A stretch of 23,869 nucleotides of DNA from positions 1 to 23,869 of IMG/VR virus record IMGVR_UViG_3300032296_000267. The stretch is one strand, 5' to 3'. The translations under genes were made by a program, and so were the position numbers. Below, piece by piece: positions 1 through 8,105 of the stretch. Source of the DNA: a virus. The first letter of the stretch is position 1. Each line of letters starts with the position of its first letter. The notes beneath the pieces were generated by a model. It ran no database searches, was not told the DNA's origin, and saw nothing but the letters and a program-made list of their open reading frames with translations.

Positions 1-1
1 C

Positions 2-892
2 AATGCTGTTCTACAGCGTCTAAATTCAAAGGGCAATGTACGACCCTTCTCAGGCGGTAATGTAATCCTTGAGGAAATCATGTACAACGACCCAGCGACT
101 AATAATGTTAATTCATATCGTGGCTACGAAGTATTGAACATCACCCCTGATAGTCCAATCTCTGCGGCACAGTTCAGCATTACTCAGTACGCTGACTCTG
201 TAACAATGAGTGGTCTAGAAATGCTCCAAAACTCAAGCAAAGAAGCAATCATTGACCTGTTAGATGGTCGTATGCAAGTTTCTGAAGCCCGTCTTTTGAA
301 CCGTATTTCTACCGATATTTATGGTGATGGAACTGGAAATGGTGGCAAGAATATTACTGGTTTGGCAGCTGCCGTTGCTGTTGCTAATACAACTGGTACA
401 TACGGTGGTATTAATCGTGCAAACTGGACGTTTTGGCAAAACCAAAGCTCTACAGGTGCAGATTCTTCTACCCTAATCCAAGCCGCTATGACTTCTGCCG
501 CAATCAAGTCCGTTCGTGGAACTGATAAGGTAGACCTCATCATTGCTGGTAACACCTTGTATCAACGCTATGTTGCATCCTTACAAGCTATCCAGCGTAT
601 TGCTGGTGTAGACGAAGGTGCTGCTGGCTTTGCTTCCTTGAAGTTCTACGGTGGTGGTATGTCTGCTGATGTGGTACTCGGTGGTGGTATTGGCGCACAA
701 GAGAATCCGCTTTATATGTATCTCTTAAACACCAATTACATTTTCTTCCGCCCACACAAAGAGCGTAATTTCGTTCCTATCGGTGGCGAGCGTCAATCGA
801 TTAACCAAGATGCAATCGTGAAGCTGTATGGCTGGGCTGGTAACCTTACCTGCTCTAATGCTTCATTGCAAGGCATCTTGTCAGGCACTTAA
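2..892 (+). CDS. Major capsid protein, 5' partial
   Basis: The reading frame is open from base 2, so the window starts inside this gene. An internal ATG lies at 80, but the upstream residues (NAVLQRLNSKGNV then FSGGNVILEEI) continue the same protein. The visible part is about 296 residues and resembles HK97-fold major capsid proteins of podovirus-like phages; the MSGLEML, DLLDGRMQVSEARL and IYGDGTGNGGK segments are what I recognise. It would form the icosahedral shell. The position directly before connector-type genes fits the order capsid, adaptor, tail hub. The N-terminus and any scaffolding or portal genes lie outside the window. The fold assignment is from family recall and not from an alignment. 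Confidence 0.85.
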   Translation, partial: NAVLQRLNSKGNVRPFSGGNVILEEIMYNDPATNNVNSYRGYEVLNITPDSPISAAQFSITQYADSVTMSGLEMLQNSSKEAIIDLLDGRMQVSEARLLNRISTDIYGDGTGNGGKNITGLAAAVAVANTTGTYGGINRANWTFWQNQSSTGADSSTLIQAAMTSAAIKSVRGTDKVDLIIAGNTLYQRYVASLQAIQRIAGVDEGAAGFASLKFYGGGMSADVVLGGGIGAQENPLYMYLLNTNYIFFRPHKERNFVPIGGERQSINQDAIVKLYGWAGNLTCSNASLQGILSGT

Positions 893-918
893 TCCACTGA
901 TTATAAAAGGAAAATATC

Positions 919-1212
919 ATGGCATATACAACTCTCCCCATCGCTGGTGTAGATTTGGGTGAAAATGCTTACAGCAACCCAAACTCCGCTGGCACAGCAA
1001 TCCCCACCATTGGGCCACTTGGTCTACAGACTTTTGCATCAGATGGCTTACGCTATGTGTTTGCACAAGCTGGTGCAGCAATCGGTGCATCTACCGCAAC
1101 TTGCTCAATTAACGCTTCAACCTTTGTAGCAACTGCTTCAGGTGGCACATACCTGTCAGGTGCTTCAATGGCAAGCGGTGATTATGGCTGGTTTAGCAAG
1201 GCTAGTGTTTAA
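919..1212 (+). CDS. Small virion-associated protein, possibly capsid decoration
   Basis: A 97-residue protein rich in Ala, Gly, Ser and Thr, with no charged stretches and no membrane segment. It begins 26 bases after the capsid stop and has a good ribosome site (AAAGGA) before its ATG. It ends just before a strong terminator, so it is probably made with the capsid protein from the same late transcript. The composition (GASTATCSINASTF and similar) looks like a beta-rich particle protein. A decoration or head-stabilising role is inferred from position only; I do not recognise a named family. Confidence 0.6.
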   Translation: MAYTTLPIAGVDLGENAYSNPNSAGTAIPTIGPLGLQTFASDGLRYVFAQAGAAIGASTATCSINASTFVATASGGTYLSGASMASGDYGWFSKASV

Positions 1213-1234
1213 TAGCTTTTTGTAGTAAAAACGA

Positions 1235-1263
1235 GGGGTTACCTTAACGGGTAGCCCCTTTTT
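1235..1263 (+). terminator. Rho-independent terminator after capsid genes
   Basis: GGGGTTACC at 1235-1243 pairs with GGTAGCCCC at 1250-1258 (one G-T wobble) around a short loop, followed by TTTTT. It lies 23 bases after the stop of the small capsid-linked gene and separates abundant capsid transcription from the connector genes. Confidence 0.85.
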
Positions 1264-1298
1264 CCTTTTAACAACCTAACTACTTAGGAGAATTAAAA

Positions 1299-1946
1299 AT
1301 GGCTTTACCTTCAGATGAGAACCACGCAGACAGCCGTTTACAGGTGCGTTTTTACAAACGACCCGTACAACAAGAGCATGAATCTATAGAAGCTGGCAGA
1401 CCAATATTTAAAGAGTTTGACTTTGTACACATTTGTGTAGCTGGCGATACCCTGACCGAGATCGATACTTATGCGCTACCTAGCCATAAGACCCGTTTCC
1501 CGATCCAGTGGGCTAACTACATGAACCGTGTGGGCGCAAACGAACCTGATATTGTCGGCACTCCCGTATCGGAATGGCCTATCGTGTCAAAAAGCCAAGC
1601 CGAGGAGTTAAGGGCATTGAAGTTCCACACTGTTGAAGCAATTGCACACGCATCTGACCTACAGTTACAGCGCATGGGTATGGCGGCAGGAATGTCACCT
1701 TATGCGTTCCGTGACAAGGCAAAGGCATTTTTAAATCTAGCTACCAATGCAGCAGAAACCGATAAGCGGGAAAGTGAAATTAATTCTTTGAAAGAAGAAC
1801 TTGCCAAAAAGGACTTAGAAACTGCTAAAATAAAGGCAGAAACAGATGCGAAGCTGGCTCAAATGCAGGATCAGATGGCCGCTATACTTGCCGCTGTTGG
1901 TGAAAAGAAAACCCGTAAAAAAGCGGTAGCCACAGAGGAAGTTTAA
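1299..1946 (+). CDS. Conserved phage structural-region protein with C-terminal coiled coil
   Basis: 215 residues, starting after TAGGAG at good spacing. Residues about 85-145 (WPIVSKSQAEELRALKFHTV onward to the RDKAKAFL segment) look like a helix-hairpin-helix-like helical module seen in many phage head-region proteins. Residues about 150-200 are charged heptad-like helix (EINSLKEELAKKDLETAKIK), a predicted coiled coil, and the end is basic (KKTRKK). It sits between capsid and head-tail connector genes, so a head-completion or assembly role is possible. No function is established from the sequence alone. Confidence 0.7.
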   Translation: MALPSDENHADSRLQVRFYKRPVQQEHESIEAGRPIFKEFDFVHICVAGDTLTEIDTYALPSHKTRFPIQWANYMNRVGANEPDIVGTPVSEWPIVSKSQAEELRALKFHTVEAIAHASDLQLQRMGMAAGMSPYAFRDKAKAFLNLATNAAETDKRESEINSLKEELAKKDLETAKIKAETDAKLAQMQDQMAAILAAVGEKKTRKKAVATEEV

Positions 1947-1947
1947 T

Positions 1948-2850
1948 ATGTCATCAACGATGCTCCAACTAGTTCAGCAGACCACTAGCGAACTAAACCT
2001 TGCTATCCCCACTTATGTGGCGGGTAATACAAATCAAGATGTTCAACAGGTTCTAGCCTTAATGAATCGTGTTGGCTATGACTTGGTAAAAGAATACGAT
2101 TGGCAAGCTTTGGAACTGGAGTATCGTTTCTACACCACAGCAATTACTACGACCTGCGACACAATCAACAATACCTATAATTTATTAAATGTTGGTAATG
2201 TCACGGGTCTAAACAGCAATTACTCTGTAGTCGGTACTAATGTTCCACAAGATACTTATGTAGAAAGCGTAGCAGGGTCTACCGTAACTGTTAGCCAGCT
2301 ATCATCGGCTACTAGCGTAGGTGGAACTGTTACCTTCTCACAAACCAAGTATCCATTACCGCCTGACTTTGAAACCATTACGGATAATACCCATTGGGAC
2401 AAAACAAAACATTGGCAGATGCTTGGGCCTGAAGATGCCCAACAATGGCAATGGCTAAAGTCAGGATATATCTCAACAGGCCCACGGATTCGTTGGCGTA
2501 TTTTGGGTAACCAATTTCAAATTTGGCCACCCTACAACACACAAGAGTATCTAGGCTTTGAGTACCGTTCTAAAGGATGGGCTAGAAGTGTCACCGATCA
2601 AGTAAAAAACAGCTTTACTGTAGACACCGATACCACGGTGCTTGATGATACGGTCTTAGTTTTAGGTACAAAACTTAAGTATTTCCAAATCAAGGGGTTT
2701 GATACTACTGCCCTACAAGCTGATTATTACCGCTATTTGAATGTTGCTAAAGCCAACGACAAAGGCTCTGCTACCCTATCGTTTGCACCATACCCAAGCA
2801 AAGTCTTAATTGGTTACGCTAACATTCCTGATACTGGCTACGGGTCATAA
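1948..2850 (+). CDS. Head-tail adaptor protein, P22 gp4-like
   Basis: 300 residues. It has a helical N-terminus (TMLQLVQQTTSELNLAIP, then MNRVGYDLVKEYDWQAL), then a beta-rich centre and a C-terminus rich in aromatic residues. The arrangement resembles the tail accessory/adaptor proteins that bind under the portal and close the head after packaging. A Thr/Ser-rich insertion at about residues 65-130 could be an Ig-like or loop domain. The ribosome site GAGGAAG precedes ATG. The stop overlaps the next start as TAATG, suggesting coupled translation with the gp10-like hub, the usual partner. The assignment rests on order plus general resemblance. Confidence 0.65.
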   Translation: MSSTMLQLVQQTTSELNLAIPTYVAGNTNQDVQQVLALMNRVGYDLVKEYDWQALELEYRFYTTAITTTCDTINNTYNLLNVGNVTGLNSNYSVVGTNVPQDTYVESVAGSTVTVSQLSSATSVGGTVTFSQTKYPLPPDFETITDNTHWDKTKHWQMLGPEDAQQWQWLKSGYISTGPRIRWRILGNQFQIWPPYNTQEYLGFEYRSKGWARSVTDQVKNSFTVDTDTTVLDDTVLVLGTKLKYFQIKGFDTTALQADYYRYLNVAKANDKGSATLSFAPYPSKVLIGYANIPDTGYGS

Positions 2851-4619
2851 TGGCGGTCGCTCAACAAAGAAGGGCAGTTACCGCTTCTCTACCATCCCCT
2901 ATTGGGGGTTGGAACGCTAGGGATTCGCTTGCTGAAATGAACCCCTTAGATGCGGTTCAGATGGTTAACTTCTTTCCTACGCCTACGGATGTAACCCTTA
3001 GAAAAGGGTTCACCAAAGTATCGACAGGTATTACTGGGGCGGTTTTATCCCTAATGAATTACAGTAGCCCAACAGGTAGCAAGTTGTTTGCGTCTACGGC
3101 TACGATTATTTACGATGCAAGTACCTCAACGGCTACCTCTAGTCTTACAGGCAATACCGATGGTAAGTGGATTCATTCCATGATTACGACTGCGGGTGGC
3201 TCATTTATGCCAGCCGTTAATGGGGTTGACCCGATGGTGGTTTATGACGGCACAAGATGGTCTAGAAGTGCTACAACAAACACCGCACAGACTATTTCGA
3301 CCATTACTAGGGGTGGAACGGGCAATTTAACCGCTACCCTAACGACTGCAAGTGCTCATAATCTTGTTACAGGTAACACCATAACAGTCGCAGGTGCAAC
3401 ACCCGCAGAATTTAATGGAACTTATCGCATTACTGTAACGGGTGGATCAACCCTCACTTATACGATGGCTACTGCCCCAAGCGGTGATGCGACTGTTGTA
3501 GGCACTTACACGATTAATTACTTTATTACAGGGCTAAATTCTACTAATTTTGCCTATGTAAACCTGTTTAAAGAGCGTCTTTACTTTGTACAAAAGAATA
3601 GTTTGAGCTTTTGGTACTTGCCTGTTGACAGTATTAACGGGGCAGTAAGCGAATTCCCTCTTGGTGGCATCTTTAAAAAGGGTGGCTACCTACAAGCGAT
3701 GGGAACTTGGACTATTGACGCTGGCTACGGGGTAGATGACCTAGCCGTATTCGTTACAAGTAACGGAGAAGTCGCTGTTTACAAGGGTTCTGACCCATCT
3801 GACCCGAATGATTGGGCATTAGTCGGTATTTGGAACATCGGACAGACTTTTGCCCGTAAGTGCGTGTTTAAATTTGGTGGTGACATCCTACTTTTGACCG
3901 AAGATGGCTTAGTACCCCTATCCGCAGGACTTCAGTCTACCCGCCTAGACCCAAGAGTTAACATTACTGACAAGATTTTCTACGCTATTAATCAAGCGGC
4001 AGACCTTTATGCTACAAACTTTGGCTGGCAAATGAATTACTTTGCTAAACATAATATGTTGATCGTCAATATCCCCGTAACGGGTGGTTCAGAGCAGTAT
4101 GTCATGCACAACATTACAAAATCATGGGCTAGATTTACCAATTTAAACGCAAATTGTTGGGAAACTAGCGGTGATGATATGTACTTTGGTGCAAACGGCT
4201 TTGTGGGTAGGTTTTACGATACTTTTGCTGATGATGGCACAAATATTAAGGGCTTTGTACAGCAAGCCTATTCGTATTTCGAGTCTAGGGGGCAACAAAA
4301 ACGCTTTACCCTAGTACGCCCTATCCTACAGACAGATAACGGCTTACCGACCGTTCTATGCGGTTTAAGCACCGATTTTGATACAGTTGAATTGACTAGC
4401 CAAATATCCTTTAACCCCGCTATTCTACAAACTGGTGAATGGGACTTAGATACATGGGATAACGCTAACTGGGGCGGTGGTTTAGTAATTACTAAGATAT
4501 GGCAAGGCGTGACAGGATTAGGCTATGCAGGATCAGTTAGCCTAAATGTTGCATCGCAAGGTATTGAATTTCATTGGGCAAGTACGGATTATGTAATGGA
4601 AAAAGGTGGAGTTATTTGA
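2850..4619 (+). CDS. Tail hub / packaged-DNA stabilisation protein, P22 gp10-like
   Basis: 589 residues with the N-terminal signature SLPSPIGGWNARDSLAEM, followed by repeated beta-strand units (FVTSNGEVAVYKGSDP, then EDGLVPLSAG) that look like a beta-propeller. This is typical of gp10-like tail hub or nozzle proteins. In P22-type particles this protein sits below the gp4 adaptor, stabilises packaged DNA and connects to the needle and spikes. A Thr-rich stretch at about residues 148-225 may be an inserted Ig-like domain. Its start overlaps the adaptor stop, and its stop overlaps the TTG start of the next gene. Confident as a structural tail protein, less so for the exact family. Confidence 0.7.
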   Translation: MAVAQQRRAVTASLPSPIGGWNARDSLAEMNPLDAVQMVNFFPTPTDVTLRKGFTKVSTGITGAVLSLMNYSSPTGSKLFASTATIIYDASTSTATSSLTGNTDGKWIHSMITTAGGSFMPAVNGVDPMVVYDGTRWSRSATTNTAQTISTITRGGTGNLTATLTTASAHNLVTGNTITVAGATPAEFNGTYRITVTGGSTLTYTMATAPSGDATVVGTYTINYFITGLNSTNFAYVNLFKERLYFVQKNSLSFWYLPVDSINGAVSEFPLGGIFKKGGYLQAMGTWTIDAGYGVDDLAVFVTSNGEVAVYKGSDPSDPNDWALVGIWNIGQTFARKCVFKFGGDILLLTEDGLVPLSAGLQSTRLDPRVNITDKIFYAINQAADLYATNFGWQMNYFAKHNMLIVNIPVTGGSEQYVMHNITKSWARFTNLNANCWETSGDDMYFGANGFVGRFYDTFADDGTNIKGFVQQAYSYFESRGQQKRFTLVRPILQTDNGLPTVLCGLSTDFDTVELTSQISFNPAILQTGEWDLDTWDNANWGGGLVITKIWQGVTGLGYAGSVSLNVASQGIEFHWASTDYVMEKGGVI

Positions 4620-5050
4620 GGACAGTTACGACTGATAATCAACGCTATTTAGGCGAATGGTTGGTCAGAATCCTTAACTTTCCCTTACCTGAAACCACCC
4701 AATGTATCGGGCAGATGAAGGATGGTAATTTAGTAGCAGTAGCGGGATACACCAATTTTATGCCAAAGGCGTGTGAGATTCATATTGGTAGTGTTGGTGA
4801 GCATTGGGCTAGTAAAGATTTTATATGGGCGGTGTTTGATTACCCCTTTAATAAACTCGGTGTTAGCGTTATACTAGGTCAAATCTGTAAGGACAATGAA
4901 GATGCCTTACGATTAAACCGACACCTTGGTTTTAAAGTGGTAGCCGATATACCTGATGCCCACATGAGTGGTGATTTAGTGATTATGGCTATGAGAAAAG
5001 AGGAGTGTCGGTTTCTTAACATCCGATGCTCTCTAAACAAGGGAGAATAG
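4616..5050 (+). CDS. GNAT-family N-acetyltransferase, TTG start
   Basis: 144 residues if started at TTG 4616, which follows AGGTGGAG by four bases and overlaps the previous stop as TTTGA. The in-frame ATG at 4574 has no such site and would add residues encoded inside the tail hub gene. The body shows the GNAT layout: a central strand (LVAVAGYTNFMP), a helix after the acetyl-CoA loop, and the C-terminal NEDALRLNRHLGFKVVADIP segment typical of RimJ/RimL-like enzymes. It would transfer an acetyl group from acetyl-CoA to an unknown amine. Similar genes occur among structural genes of many podovirus-like phages. The substrate cannot be read from the sequence. Confidence 0.72.
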   Translation: MRTVTTDNQRYLGEWLVRILNFPLPETTQCIGQMKDGNLVAVAGYTNFMPKACEIHIGSVGEHWASKDFIWAVFDYPFNKLGVSVILGQICKDNEDALRLNRHLGFKVVADIPDAHMSGDLVIMAMRKEECRFLNIRCSLNKGE

Positions 5051-5051
5051 T

Positions 5052-6338
5052 ATGGGTGGTGGTGGATTTTTAGGATTAGGGCCTGCTCCAAGTGCCCCTG
5101 CTGCTCCTGATTACAGGGCTGCTGCACAAGAAACTTCTGCGGGTAATTTAGAAGCGGCTAGAGCTGCTGCTGCTGCCAATCGTGTAAATCAATTTACCCC
5201 TTATGGTTCGTTGGTATATAGCCAACAAGGTACTTTTGACCCTAGAGCATACGAACAAGCGTATCAGTCTTATCAAAAAGCTCGCCAAGGCGGTGGATTG
5301 CCTGAAGGATATAGTCTAACTGACACTACTGGTGGCCCTAGAACTGCGGTTATGCCACGAGAGGGTTTTCAGTTTGCTTATGGCCCATCAGGTGACCGCA
5401 TTGAAGTACCTTTAGGTGGCGGTGATTTAAAAGCCCCAAGACCTGAAGATTTTTTATCTGCTCCTGCAAATGCCGACCAAGGTTGGACTGCTAGACAGAT
5501 TCTAAGCCCTGAACAACAACAATTATTAGATATTCAAAACAGATTAAGTCAACGCACAGGCGGTTTGGCTGAAACAGGTATTGGTTATCTTGAAAACACA
5601 TTAGCAAAGCCATTTGATACAAGCAAACTGCCATCGACAGGTTTTAATCCTAGTCAGACATACCAAGAAGCCTATATGCAACGGCTTGCCCCACAGCTTC
5701 AACAAGGGCGTGAGCAATTACAGCAACGATTAGCAAATCAAGGCATTGACATTGGCTCTACAGCGTATGACCGAGCCATGATGCAACAAGCCCAGCGTGA
5801 GAATGACTTATTGTTAGGTGCTACCACGCAAGGTTTTGGCGTTGGTCAGCAAGCAAGAACACAAGGTTTACAAGAAGCTGCTTATTTGCGTAATGAACCA
5901 CTAAATATGCTCAATGCGTTGCGTTCAGGTGCACAGGTACAAGGCCCACAATTTGTTAATTCTGCCCAACAAGCTACGACTGCTGGCCCTGACATATTAG
6001 GTGCAGCACAGATGGGATACAACGCCCAAATGGGTGACTTTAACGCTAAACAAGCCGCCCAAGCTAACCTTAATCAAGGTTTATTTCAAATGGGCGCTGC
6101 TGCAATACCTATGTTTTCAGACATAAGACTTAAAGAAAACATTAAGCCTGTAGGCGTAATGCCTAACGGCTTGACCTTATATAGCTTTGAGTATGTTGAT
6201 GAAGTGAAGTCACACCCATTAGCAGGTGATGGCATCCATGTTGGTGTAATGGCACAAGAAGTAGAGCAAGTATTCCCCTATGCAGTTAAAACCCTAGATG
6301 ACGGCTATAAAGTCGTAGATTACGGACTATTACCATGA
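5052..6338 (+). CDS. Virion or ejection-type protein with C-terminal S74 self-cleaving chaperone domain
   Basis: 428 residues. The N-terminus is Gly/Ala-rich (GGGGFLGLGPAPSAPAAP). The centre is Gln/Ala-rich helix with NQFTPYGSLVYSQQ, a segment I associate with phage ejection or tail-associated proteins. Residues 356-428 begin SDIRLKENI and contain VGVMAQEVEQVFPYAV, the mark of the intramolecular chaperone autoprocessing domain (peptidase S74). Ser356 and Lys361 have the five-residue spacing of the Ser-Lys pair that cleaves the chaperone off after folding. GGGAG lies before ATG. The stop overlaps the next start (ATGA). The S74 call is strong; the role of the N-terminal part is inferred from neighbours. 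Confidence 0.75.
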   Translation: MGGGGFLGLGPAPSAPAAPDYRAAAQETSAGNLEAARAAAAANRVNQFTPYGSLVYSQQGTFDPRAYEQAYQSYQKARQGGGLPEGYSLTDTTGGPRTAVMPREGFQFAYGPSGDRIEVPLGGGDLKAPRPEDFLSAPANADQGWTARQILSPEQQQLLDIQNRLSQRTGGLAETGIGYLENTLAKPFDTSKLPSTGFNPSQTYQEAYMQRLAPQLQQGREQLQQRLANQGIDIGSTAYDRAMMQQAQRENDLLLGATTQGFGVGQQARTQGLQEAAYLRNEPLNMLNALRSGAQVQGPQFVNSAQQATTAGPDILGAAQMGYNAQMGDFNAKQAAQANLNQGLFQMGAAAIPMFSDIRLKENIKPVGVMPNGLTLYSFEYVDEVKSHPLAGDGIHVGVMAQEVEQVFPYAVKTLDDGYKVVDYGLLP

Positions 6339-6676
6339 ATATGTACAACCCCTACATTCAGCAGATGCCCCAAACCCAAGATTTAGGTGGGTTATCCCCG
6401 TATATGCAAAACATAGCCGCCCAACAAGCCATGCAACAACAGGCTATGCAACAAGGTATGAATCTGACCAATCAAGCGGGTATGACCGTTGATGGCAAAC
6501 AAGCTGGGGCTGGTTACAGCCAACTAGCTATGGCAAATGCTTTACGCAGACAACAAGACCAACAAAAAATAGACATGGCTAATACAGAAATGTCGGCTTA
6601 TAACCAAAGACCTGCACAGAACTACTATTCTGCTGGTATGAATCCTATGAATATTCAAAGCGATATGGACTATTAA
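6335..6676 (+). CDS. Gln/Met-rich small protein of the ejection gene cluster
   Basis: 113 residues, strikingly rich in Gln, Met, Ala and Asn (QQAMQQQAMQQGMNL), with no hydrophobic segment. It overlaps the S74 protein by four bases (ATGA) and is followed after one base by the next gene, so all are translated as one unit. The composition matches internal head proteins that are extruded with DNA, but no defined family is recognised. Confidence 0.6.
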   Translation: MNMYNPYIQQMPQTQDLGGLSPYMQNIAAQQAMQQQAMQQGMNLTNQAGMTVDGKQAGAGYSQLAMANALRRQQDQQKIDMANTEMSAYNQRPAQNYYSAGMNPMNIQSDMDY

Positions 6677-6677
6677 T

Positions 6678-8105
6678 ATGGCTCAACAAATGCCCATGAT
6701 TAATGTAGGCGGTAATTTACCACCTGAAATCCTACAGCAACAGCAGGCTTTAAACCGCCAACAACAGATGGCACAGTTGCTTATGCAACAGGGTCAATCC
6801 ATGCCGTCAGGACAGATGGTTAGTGGGCGTTATGTTGCACCTAGTTTTTTTCAATACGCTGCACCTTTATTCCAAACCTATGCTGGTACAAAACTTGCCG
6901 AAAAAGGCGATAAAGCTAGTGCAGACTTAGCTAAAGCATTGCGTCAACAATACGCTAACGAAGCCCAACAATATCAAAACATATTGCGTGGTAAAGAGCA
7001 AACATTTGAACAGGCTGGGCCAACCCAAACAGGGGGCAACATTCCTAATCAAACTTATCGTACTGGGGCTGACCCACAAGCAGCATATTTATTTGGTTCT
7101 ACAGCGTATAACCCTGTATTACAACAAGCATCTGCTAAGAAAATGTTAGAAGGGCCAAAATATAAAGAAGTAACTCAATTTAATCAACAAACAGGCAATA
7201 CTGAAATTTATCGGTATGACGAAAATTCGCAAAATCCTAGAGAAACAATGCAATTCTTAGGAATTAGTAAACCTGCTATTAGTCCTGAAGCACAGATTCG
7301 TTTTGGAGATGAAGGTATTGGTATCCCCGCTCAATTTAGAGGTGGTGCTACAACACAAGGTCAACCTATAAGTGCCTATGGTGCTAATGTTCAATTTACC
7401 CCTAACCAAACTAGACCTCAAGGTCAACCTATGGGTCAACCAGTAGGCCAATCTCAAGTAACGCCTACTATTGCTTCTACGCAAGCATATGACCCATTTA
7501 AAGCACCACCTGTACCAGCAGGTTTAAGTGGCAAACAAGCTAGAGAATGGCAAGCAGACCAATCTAAACCTTTAACTGGCGAAGATGCTAAACAAGTTAC
7601 TGGTGCAATTAACTATCAAAAAGCACTAGTTGATGTGCAAAACCTTTTTGATAAACATAAAGGTGTTGATTTATTAAAACCAAATATTAGAGCAGAATTT
7701 CAAGGTGCTGTAGAAAATGCTCGTTTACAAGGTAAAGAAGCAAATCGTTTGGGTGCTTTAACTGGCCCTGATTACGGAATTTTAGAAAAAATTATTGCTG
7801 ACCCAACTGCTTTTGATGCTTTCTTAAAAGATAGAGAAACAATTAACAAACTGTATAACAATCAAAGATTGTTTACTGGTGAAATGATTAAAACAAATTA
7901 TCGTGCTGCTCAAAAAGCTGTGCCTGAAAATCTGCGTGAATTTGTTGATATAAAACCTAAAGAATTATCTACAAACAAACCAAAAGAAGGAAATGCCGAT
8001 ATACAGTCGCAATTAAGGACAAAAGGAATTCCTTACCAACCTAAATTGTATGAATACAGGGTAAACCCTGATGGTAGCGTTGATAGGAAAAGAAAAATTC
8101 TATGA
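6678..8105 (+). CDS. Candidate internal virion / DNA ejection protein, Gln-rich
   Basis: 475 residues. The N-terminal 45 residues are Gln-rich (PEILQQQQALNRQQQMAQLL), followed by a short hydrophobic-aromatic patch and long helical Gln/Ala stretches. Residues about 300-425 form a charged helical domain (ITGAINYQKALVDVQNLFDK-like, then LKDRETINKLYNNQRLF). It lies in a cluster of overlapping genes between tail hub and fibre genes, where podoviruses keep the proteins injected ahead of DNA. Its stop overlaps the next ATG by four bases. No catalytic motif is visible. The ejection role is inferred from place and composition. Confidence 0.6.
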   Translation: MAQQMPMINVGGNLPPEILQQQQALNRQQQMAQLLMQQGQSMPSGQMVSGRYVAPSFFQYAAPLFQTYAGTKLAEKGDKASADLAKALRQQYANEAQQYQNILRGKEQTFEQAGPTQTGGNIPNQTYRTGADPQAAYLFGSTAYNPVLQQASAKKMLEGPKYKEVTQFNQQTGNTEIYRYDENSQNPRETMQFLGISKPAISPEAQIRFGDEGIGIPAQFRGGATTQGQPISAYGANVQFTPNQTRPQGQPMGQPVGQSQVTPTIASTQAYDPFKAPPVPAGLSGKQAREWQADQSKPLTGEDAKQVTGAINYQKALVDVQNLFDKHKGVDLLKPNIRAEFQGAVENARLQGKEANRLGALTGPDYGILEKIIADPTAFDAFLKDRETINKLYNNQRLFTGEMIKTNYRAAQKAVPENLREFVDIKPKELSTNKPKEGNADIQSQLRTKGIPYQPKLYEYRVNPDGSVDRKRKIL

